From Sambucus nigra (taxonomy: Eukaryota > Streptophyta > Magnoliopsida > Dipsacales > Adoxaceae): a stretch of 64,000 nucleotides of DNA. Below, in pieces: positions 56,046 through 64,000 of the stretch. The notes beneath the pieces are model-generated. The model made no database searches, was not told where the DNA came from, and worked only from the letters and a program-made list of their open reading frames with translations. Numbering within the stretch: the first letter of the stretch is position 1; every line of letters starts with the position of its first letter. The stretch is from contig OX422208.1 in NCBI GenBank assembly GCA_949130495.1, positions 693,237,702 to 693,301,701 of the forward strand. The letters run 5' to 3'. Both the position numbers and the translations under genes were made by a program.

Positions 56046-59000
56046 TGTAACACCCCGTATTTTTGACGACTTAAATAATTATGTGATTAATTATTATTAT
56101 GAGAAATAGTATGCAATTAATTATTGATGTTGGATTAATTAAATTGAAATGTGAGAAATTAATTTGTTATTAATCCGAATTAAAAATAATTATTAACTAG
56201 CGTGCCAAGGGTTAATACTTATTTTTGAGAATTATTGAATATTACTGTGTGATATGTAATATGGACTTATGTTATTTGATAAATTGTCGGAAGTGAGAAA
56301 TACGGCAGTTTGGTAATTTAAGTCTGACTCGCGTGTGAGTCGTGTCGGGACTAATTGAATAGAATAAAAAGAGAATTTATTTTTATTAACTCTTATGGTC
56401 ATTTCGAGTGAGCCATTGAGTCCGGAAGGGTCAATATAGTCAGAATAGTATATCCGGGTGTTTAGTTTGGGTCCCAGGGCGATTTTAGGCCTAACCGGCG
56501 TCCCGAGAGGGCATTATGGTAAATTGTATTTTTGGGTTCAATTAATGGACGAAAATTGGGATTTATTATTCAGCTAAGGAAAGTCCTTTAGGGTGGGGAG
56601 ACACAGAATGAAAAGAATGGCCATGGAGGGTGTGAGAGAGAACCAAATTTCAAGAGAGAAGACTCATATGGCATCACCTTGCACAACCGTGACCACCTAC
56701 GCGTAGATCGAGAAGAGAGGAACGCTTATATACCACCATCACTAAGGGATCAGACCGCCATATTCAAGGCAAGTGTTTATTACTTGATTTCTTTAGCAAT
56801 AATCATACTCATGTTACAATAGGTGAATTTAATCCTTGATTTACATGTTAACTGGGTGACAATTGGAGAATAAATGATGATTATGGGTTAGGATAATTAG
56901 TTGTTAATATTCTGTCATGAATGTAGAGGATGAAATACTGAATTTGAATTATATATTGATGAACGAATCTGGGTTGATTAGGTTCTTTAATTGAAAGTTT
57001 GGGAACTAGGGTTCATGTGAATTAATTTGGGGTTTTCATCTATTTATGGTGATTTATGATGAATTAATGATCCTAGGAGATTAGGAATTATTTATAACCG
57101 GTTAGGTGTTGATGGGTATTGATGATGAGTTGTTGGGAATTGAATCTTAGAGGTTTTTAGGTTCAAAAATGGTGGAAAACGTAAACTTTTGGGGAAGAAG
57201 ACGAGCAGTGAAATCTCGCGCGATCTCACGCGATGTTGTTCGAGCGAGAATGCATCTCGCGCGAAGTCGCTCGAACGACACGTGGAAGTCCTTCAAATGA
57301 CAACCTTTCTGGTTCGAGCGACATAGGGAATTTTTGGGGATTTTTCTTAAAGTCTAGTTTTGAGGTTGCCGATTTATTGGAGTGAGAGAAACTGCCAAAT
57401 AGTAAATTTAAATAAGATGGAATTTCAAGAAAGTATGTGAGAATAAATACTTTAATTATTTCGGTATATAGAGAGAGTATACCTTGGAGATTATGAGAGA
57501 GATAGTAATCTAAATATTTATACTATACGTAGCGATGATATTAAAATACGTATGAGGAGTATATATGTAGGTTGGAGAAATACCTATAATTTATAATAGG
57601 ATATGTGTATGCCTATTATGTGATATTATTGTAAGAGCACTAATGGGTGATAACCCGGGGGTGCAAGAACCTTATAGTTAAGAGCACTAATGAGTGATAA
57701 CTCGAGGGTGCAGAAACTCTATTGATAAGTTTACTAATGGGTGATAACCCGGGGGTATAAGGATGATTATTGTTAGGCGTACTAATGGGTGGTAACATGG
57801 AGGTGCTGGATTAATATTGATAGGTGCATTAATGGGTGCTAACCCGAGGATGCAAGATTCTATGGTTAGGCGCACTAATGGGTGATAACCCGGGGGGGCT
57901 GAATTATTATTGATAGGTGCATTAATGGGTGATAACCCAGGGATGCATGATTTTCTGGATATGTGCACTAATGGGACTTAGCCGGGGGTGCAGGATTAGT
58001 ATATATATATGTATAGGGATGATGTGACTATATATATATATATATGGACTTGTGAATATTGCTGCAGTGTGAAATTAGTAGACTTGGTAATAATAATAAT
58101 CATACGTTGCACCAGGTGGTCTTAACCTAAGAGTGCAGGATTAGTGTGTATATATAGGGATAATGAGACTATATATATGTATGAGTGTACTTGTGTAACT
58201 TTCTACTTTGTGAAACTAGTAGATAAAATGAAAATGAGAAGTAAGATAATCTTAGTAAATAAAAGATTAACCATTCAAACGATGAATAATGAAACTTAGT
58301 ATGTGAGATAAACTATCTGAATAGCGTATTGTATGGGCAATACGGGAATACTACTAGTGAGCATAGTTAGTATTAGTATGGTTTCTGACTAGTTAGACTG
58401 GGAGGTATAACTAGGGGGAGATTAGACGTACGTTAGGCGTGCACAATAGACGAGAGGTGAGAAATTCATGTGAGAGTTCGATAACTAACATGCGTATAAG
58501 ACTTGTTTTAAGAACCAGTTATAAATACTTGCTAAATCATTTTTACACATCAGGCTCTGACCCGTTTCCTTTATCTCTTCTCTCTTTTGCTATATATATA
58601 TATATCATCAGTTGCTCAGCCACAGGAGTATCATATTTAGAGATTTGGATTGCTTGACGTGCTGCAGCTCTTGTGGAAGCTGTAGGTCATTGCAGTAGAT
58701 GCATCTGTCCTTTCCATTCAGTTTCATCTAGACTTCTTGTTTAGGGCATATGTCGCCCACTTCTAGTTCTTTCATCAGGGATATTGTATTCAGTTTATAT
58801 TATGGTTTGGAGTTTTGAACTAGGAGGTTTTATCCAATCTTATTTATTTCAGTACTTGATTTATGTTCAGTATTTATTTACATTCCTATGTGTGGTGAAT
58901 GGTTTATATTTTAAGACGAAAAGAAATGGAAGTTAATTGGTTTTAATAAATTGGAAATGTTTTGACACCTAGATTAATTTTATATTAGGTGATTAATATG

Positions 59001-59105
59001 TTAAAAAGTTTTCGACAGTGATGCTGAGAATGAACCAACTCAATATCCTATTTTAAATTGGTAGAGGACTGATCACCCTATATTTAATTTGGTGGGGGTG
59101 TCACG
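56046..59105 (+). repeat. LTR2 of Tekay-2 (3060 bp), uninterrupted
   Basis: Aligns with both parts of LTR1 and shows the empty site of TAT-NA near 58100. It is shorter mainly because its AT runs are shorter. The terminal TGTCACA reads TGTCACG. It contains the motif cluster (57213-57330) and tandem array (57634-57997) of LTR1. Confidence 0.92.
57634..57997 (+). repeat. 46-50 bp tandem array in Tekay-2 LTR2
   Basis: Same unit and number of copies as 42817-43180. Confidence 0.88.
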
Positions 59106-59410
59106 GGTGGTATCAGAGCATCAGGTTCTAGTGTCCTTAGGATCTGTGTGGCTTGTTACATTTATGCGCATCGTTCTTTGATGTAGAGCCTTATGATAGG
59201 ATTGTTGTGTTCCCTTACGTATGCGACTTACGTTCTCCTGCTACAAATTATAATCGATGTAACTCATTATGCGAAATTCAGTGTGATTCGAACACCGAAC
59301 GTTTTAGCACGACCAGCGAGGGTCGTAAGAAGAACTGCGGGAGAAGAGGCTCAACAGAAGACATAGAGTAGTCGGGTAAGAGTGATTGGGACAAAAATCA
59401 CCACGAGACT
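59106..59410 (+). mobile_element. PBS and 5' internal fragment after LTR2
   Basis: TGGTATCAGAGC (59108-59119) and the next 290 bp match 52168-52472, then similarity stops at about 59410. LTR2 therefore also stands as a 5' LTR of a second, truncated Tekay-2 unit. Confidence 0.88.
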
Positions 59411-62040
59411 GATAATCTGACTAGCACACATTTTTTATAATCTGACTAGCACACATTTGAGAGATCTCAACTACAGAAAAGAAATGAGCCTAAATGGACT
59501 GATCAATCTCACTGTCTAAAAAAATATGCTGATTATGATAGTAGTGGCACTTAGAGACTGATAGGTTTGCTTTTTGGTATATGTAAACCTCCTCTAATCA
59601 AAACTCTCAATTACCTACAAAAATATATAACAAACTAGAATATAGTGGTAAGTGAGGTATCAATCCAAATCAAAGGAGTGAAACGAGAGGAAGACTAATG
59701 TAATTAATTTTTATTTAATTTCTTTTTGGAATTTTTTCTTTTTATATTTTTTTATGCTTTTTTCAATATTAAAACAATTTGGAGATGAGGCGAAATAAGA
59801 CTACACTAAATGAAAGATCTAATTACTAACTAGAAAGTAAGAGAAGAAACTAAGTAAATCTAACTAAATAAAAATCTAAAATATGAGATGAGTGAGGGAA
59901 TAAAAGTGAGGACTAACAAGGGATAGGATGGCACCATATATTCTAGTTAATCAAAATTAATTAATTCAGTAAAATTAATTATTCCAAGTTAGTATCAAAT
60001 CACAAACCAACTCTCGTTGAAAATGTTATTTTAATAATAACACTTAAAAAAATTAAATTTAACACTCCTACGACTCTAAAAAAAGTATATTTAAACACCA
60101 TTTAACAAATCACTCACTAGGATCTATTTATCAAATTAGTTTAAATCATAAAAGTAAGCTTAGATTTGAAATTAAAGGAATAATACAACACTTGAGAAAC
60201 CCCCGTCTCTAGTTCGAATCTAAAATGGGTATTATAACTAGAATTTTGATTTTCTCTCGAAAATCATTTACCCTCTCTAGAGGCGTAAATTAAAATGTAA
60301 GAGTATAAAGTTAATCATGAAAGGGACATTTAATTTAAATTAATTAATTAAATTAGAATTAACATCAAATAATGGGTCATTCCACCCCTTAAAAGGGGAT
60401 TTAGCCTAACATGATATCAAACATGATAAACAAACATTCAATATGCATTTAATATAAAAGCGTAGAGAGAAGAACAATCAAATCAATATTTCGAATTCAA
60501 TTGACTTCAACACTTGAATGAGAAGCATACAAACCTCCAAGTGAGTGATCAACAAAAATAAAAAATAAAAATTCACTCAACCTGAATCTCACAAATTTAA
60601 TTTCACACTAATCTCTAAAATAAAAGAAAATAAAAATTAAAATAAAAACTACTCTAAAAAATAAAAAGTATTTCTCTCTAAAACCCTAGATGATCCCCCA
60701 AATGAGCTTTGGGTCTTCATTTATAGTGTGGCACATGGAGCTAGGGGTAATTTGGGTAAGAAAATGTTAGGGGTGAGGACATGTGGTTTTGATGAGGTAA
60801 CAAAATTTTATTGTGGAGATGAGGGTATGAGGGTTATTTTTAGAAAAAGGGATAAGTGGTTAGTTGGGGGTATTTTGGGAAATAAGGGGTAAAGGGTTGA
60901 AACACATGGGGGGTTGTTTTGTTAGTTGGTTTATTTGACTTTTGGTCTTATTTGGCTTTGCAAGTAATAAATCGTGTAAGGCTTAGAGGTTGTGGGGAAT
61001 GGGATTGGAAGGTGTAGGTGGGTCGGATGGGTTGAGAAAGATGGAGGTAGGGGTCGAGATTATTTTTGGGTAGGGGGGATCGCCGGAATAGGAGCGGGGC
61101 AAGTGCGGTTCATTCGGAGTAGGGTTGTTGGTTTGAACCGAGGCCAAGTATTGGATAGATGAGATTTGGGGTGTGGGTTTGCAGGTTGATTAATGGGCGA
61201 CGGGTTGTGGATTGACCCGGCCGGAATTTGAGCAGGTGTGGGAGCTCGAATTTTGTGGATCGCCCGAATCGGGTTTGGCAAACAGGGCCGTGGGTGGTCG
61301 AAGGTGAATCGGATTGGGTATGGGCTTTGTACGCAGTTGGGTATCAATAGAAGCGGGTATGGGTCACTTGGTTGGGTATGATCGATGGGTTATGGCTAAG
61401 GAGTTTTGTGGAGAGAGAGAAGGGATAAGGTACAAGAAGAAGGTGGAGAAGATAAAGTGGGTGATGTTTTGGTGTGTGAGGGTTTATGGTAGGTAGTGTG
61501 TGTACTAACTTTTACCTAAAAAACAGAAAATAAAATTAATAAAACTAAAAAAGTAAAATCCTAATCTATAAAAAAAACTCAAATAATATAAAAGAAATAA
61601 AAACAAAAACTAAAAATCTAATAAAAATAAAAACTAAAGACCAGAAAAAAATCAAATAAGACTAAAAATAAACTCCAAAAAACTAGTCCTAATAAAATAA
61701 AATAAAATAAAGATAAAAAACTAACAACTAATAAAAATTAAAAAAAAAATTAAAATACACTAATAAAATAAAGGAAATAGAAAATTGGAAAACAAAACCT
61801 AGAAAATTCTAAATAAATAGATAAAAAAACTAAAAATAAAACGACTCAAAATAAAAATATAAAAATAGTAAAAGTACAAACACAACACACACATGGGGTT
61901 CGGTGATGGATTAGGCTAGACCACGGGGTAACTTAGGGTTACGAAATAAGTTTAGCTCCTTTTTACCGCATTTTGACGGGATTTAAGCATTTGAACTCCA
62001 CAAACGGCAATTGACATACAAAATAAACAATAAAGCACAT
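59411..62040. other. Unclassified non-coding region, strongly strand-skewed
   Basis: No gene. A 22-bp block (ATAATCTGACTAGCACACAT) is directly repeated at 59415 and 59440. 59690-60660 is AT-rich, 60720-61500 is G/T-rich on the plus strand with very little C, and 61510-61890 is an A-rich run built of AAATAAAA/CTAAAAA pieces with almost no G. The pattern recalls LTR sequence of Athila-type elements, but I see no paired LTR or domain. The Pro-rich frame at 61060-61347 is an effect of the skew. Confidence 0.4.
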
Positions 62041-63026
62041 TGATATGCCCCAAGTATAACCTCGGCCCAGAGACACCAACCTCGGCCCGATATGATGGCC
62101 GAGGTTGATCAACCCTAGATAAGCCGTGGTCCCACGATGTCATCCCTCGGCCGAACCAGGGTCGGCCCAGGCCGACACTATCACCTACATTTCCAAGGGA
62201 CACTACGCGCATCACACGCATCAATATCACTCTCGTACCTGGGTATGGTAACCTCGGACGAGTCTAGGCCGAGGTGACAGGGGAGCCTTGGCAACCTTCA
62301 GCATGGAACCAGTCCAACCTCGGCTTGGGCCGAGGTCTAAAGAAGCCTTAGTAATCATCAGCATGGAATCATTCCGACCTCAGCTGGGGCCGACCCCAGC
62401 ATAATGTCTCGGCTGAGATCAGGCCGAGACTCCCTATGACACAACTCGGATCGAACAAATATCAAGCCTTTACAGCTCGGACTCTCCCAGGCCGAGGTCA
62501 TCCACCAACATGGCGGCGGAGCATCTGTTGAACATTTGGATAAGGACATATGGGCATAAATCAGTTGTGACAAGATTATTCTCCACATGGGGGGGGAATA
62601 TTTCATCATCATTACTTACATGTGACAGTGACAGATGGCACACCCACATTGGTGAGGCTACCACACACATGCTCATTACATGCATGGGGGGTACATTAGA
62701 CCCCCTAGGCACTATATATAGGGATCATCCCCTACCTTGCAAAAGGATCCCAGTTATTCAACCCTAGCAAAAACTCTGTCTAAATATACAGTAGAGAGAG
62801 AAAGCTTGAGAGATTGTATCCATGGCCATTAGTGCCTTCATTCAGTGATACTACTCACACACTCACAGTGGACGTAGGCCAGATTGGCTGAACCACTTAT
62901 ATTCCGGTGTTGATTCCTCTTATCCTCACCTCATTCTCTTATCTCTCTATATAACTGTGCTGCCATTGTTGTACTTATATTGAGCTTGGAAACACCTTAT
63001 CTGGTGGTGCTGATTCCAACATCATC
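62041..63026 (+). repeat. 5' LTR of a Ty3/gypsy element (about 986 bp)
   Basis: Likely start TGATATGCCCC at 62041 and end ATCATCA just before a PBS-like sequence at 63031. It contains a GGCCGAGGT/ACCTCGGCC cluster and a TATA box. Its partner LTR lies outside the window, so the limits rest on termini and PBS only. Confidence 0.65.
62060..62718 (+). promoter_or_regulatory. LTR promoter: inverted GGCCGAGGT cluster and TATA box
   Basis: At least ten ACCTCGGCC/GGCCGAGGT-type motifs in both orientations lie between 62060 and 62500, including ACCTCGGCTTGGGCCGAGGT (62317-62336), an 8-bp inverted repeat with a 4-nt loop. TATATATAG follows at about 62711-62719. Confidence 0.65.
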
Positions 63027-63030
63027 ATTT

Positions 63031-63048
63031 TGGCTCCGTTTGTGGGAA
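63031..63048 (+). other. Primer-binding-site-like sequence
   Basis: TGGCTCCGTTTGTGGGAA after CATCATTT, one change from the TGGCGCCG type. Compare 31210 and 50417. Confidence 0.65.
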
Positions 63049-63202
63049 GGAGAAGCTATATCTTCCTCTTTTTCTGCTTAACCTCATTGGAGACTCTGGT
63101 GGTGAACCAGGAACCACCCCTAGTGTGGAGATGTTTCACCATTGAAAGAGGTCCTTTAAGGTATTAAGCTCACTTGCTACTCAAGCTCTATACAGTTAAC
63201 AT

Positions 63203-64000
63203 ATGGCACCAGACTTGCCACTGCCTCTTTTGCCGCCCGGGGGTGGAGGGGCTAGTTCCAGTCAGGCTCCTCCCCAGTCCGAAATGGCGGAGGTAGCAGC
63301 AGCCTTGAAGTCTTTGACTGTAACACAACAAGCCATGAAGGAGCAATTTGCCCAGCTCAGTCAAACCATGATGATGAGGCCACCTGGAGTCTCACCGGAC
63401 ATGATCACTTCGGCGACAGTTTAACCTCATCCTGACGTCAGGGGACCACCCCAGGCACCGATGAAGGACCAGCCTGCACCCCAGCGGAGAAGGGACGTTG
63501 CTGACCCTAGGCGCTTGCGCCTGGGGAGGCAAGGAAACCCTTGCCCAGAGGATAAGTATGATGATCTAGGAGCTGAAGAGGCCCCAGAAGACTGTTGGGA
63601 GCCGTATGAGGTGTCAGATAACACCATACGACCTCTTAGGCAGAGTCAGGGATGTGTCGGTCGAAGAAGAGAAGAGGCCCAACAAAGAGGGTTGGCCTTT
63701 GACAGGTTGAGTAGAGGGTCGGCCTTCGAGAGGCTGGGCCCAGTCAATGACCTAAGATAGAGGCTATCGAGGTCAAGGAGCGCGGCAGGCTCCCAAAAAG
63801 GGGATAGGCAGGCTCGTCCAGACCAAGGCCGACCCTGTGAGAGAAGAGCCAGGGACAGGAAGAGGTCAACAGCCAACGGGTCGTGGCTGGGGAACCCTCT
63901 GTCCATCTCAGGGAGGTGGCAGGGGATAACCTCGGCAAAGTTGATGACAGAAGACCCTGGAATGATTCCATCCAACGTCTCGAAGAGAAGATAGGAGACC
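63203..64000 (+). pseudogene. gag of a Tat-like Ty3/gypsy element, broken, runs off the window
   Basis: The first ATG after the PBS (63203) opens MAPDLPLPLLPPGGGG, then a helical region (MAEVAAALKSLTVTQQAMKE) up to TAA at 63422-63424. The same frame goes on to TAG at 63758-63760, rich in Arg/Glu/Pro. Near the right edge another frame reads DDRRPWNDSIQRLEEKIGD, a pattern usual before the capsid domain in Tat-type Gag, so at least one frame change lies between about 63760 and 63940. The capsid domain itself is beyond 64000. Confidence 0.6.

Larger units (their letters stand above)
41228..59410 (+). mobile_element. Tekay-2: non-autonomous chromovirus-type element with a trailing partial copy
   Basis: LTR1 (41228-52167, split by TAT-NA), PBS, 3.9 kb internal region without recognisable pol, polypurine tract, LTR2 (56046-59105), then PBS and about 300 bp of internal 5' sequence again. 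LTR termini (TGTAACACCCCG...GGGTGTCACA), PBS and the tract before LTR2 are close to those of Tekay-1, and the last 60 bp before LTR2 still match the end of Tekay-1 pol and its tract (CCGAATTTCGGGACGAAATT). So it is a large non-autonomous derivative of that lineage. Confidence 0.82.

Noticed and set aside
61060..61347. 95-codon Pro-rich minus-strand frame
   Set aside because: A by-product of the G-rich, C-poor composition of the plus strand. No conserved motif.

Overview
The window is plant nuclear repeat DNA: LTR retrotransposons inserted into one another, with no intact host gene. A flowering-plant genome is indicated by chromovirus (Tekay-type), Sirevirus and Tat/Ogre-type elements, a plant LINE RNase H fragment, and a dead retrocopy of a plant UEV1-type ubiquitin E2 variant. 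The species cannot be named from the sequence. Family names below rest on recognised motifs, not on database searches.

Layout. (1) 1-10615, minus strand: a nearly complete Ty3/gypsy chromovirus ('Tekay-1') with 2.9 kb LTRs and a gag-pol frame broken by one frameshift and five TAG codons; the left LTR is cut by the window start. (2) 10616-11017: part of a Sirevirus-like LTR, itself inside the LTR of a Tat/Ogre-like element. (3) 11018-28840, plus strand: that Tat/Ogre-like element ('TAT-A'): LTR-A, interrupted primer-binding site, decayed gag/PR/RT/RNH/aRNH/IN, long 3' UTR with a 48-bp tandem array, LTR-B. A pol-less Sirevirus ('Sire-2', 12372-17801, minus) sits inside its primer-binding site with a perfect AACTC duplication. 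(4) 28841-33480: 5'-UTR remnant, the UEV1 retrocopy (about 29005-29750) and a second Tat-type fragment ('TAT-2'). (5) 33481-40480, minus: a copy of the TAT-A family in opposite orientation ('TAT-C') with its own 47-bp array, plus a possible CACTA-like scrap. (6) 40490-41222: copia integrase and LINE RNase H scraps. (7) 41228-59410, plus: a non-autonomous chromovirus derivative ('Tekay-2') with 3.1 kb LTRs. Its first LTR is split by a non-autonomous Tat element ('TAT-NA', 43314-51100, minus; duplication ATACG) that carries a spliced antisense ORF. (8) 59411-62040: unclassified non-coding DNA with strong strand skew. (9) 62041-64000: the 5' LTR, primer-binding site and broken gag of another Ty3/gypsy element running off the right end.

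The recurring theme is LTR regulatory design. In at least four families, clusters of short palindromic or inverted motifs lie upstream of the LTR TATA box where one is visible. The chromoviruses and the Sireviruses, which belong to different superfamilies, carry near-identical versions (core GTCGTTYRAACGAC). A second theme is decay: nearly all premature stops in the better-preserved frames are explained by C-to-T changes on the coding strand, mostly CAG to TAG, as expected for methylated silent elements. A third is that three LTRs are followed by a primer-binding site although they also terminate an upstream internal region, giving LTR-internal-LTR-internal chains.
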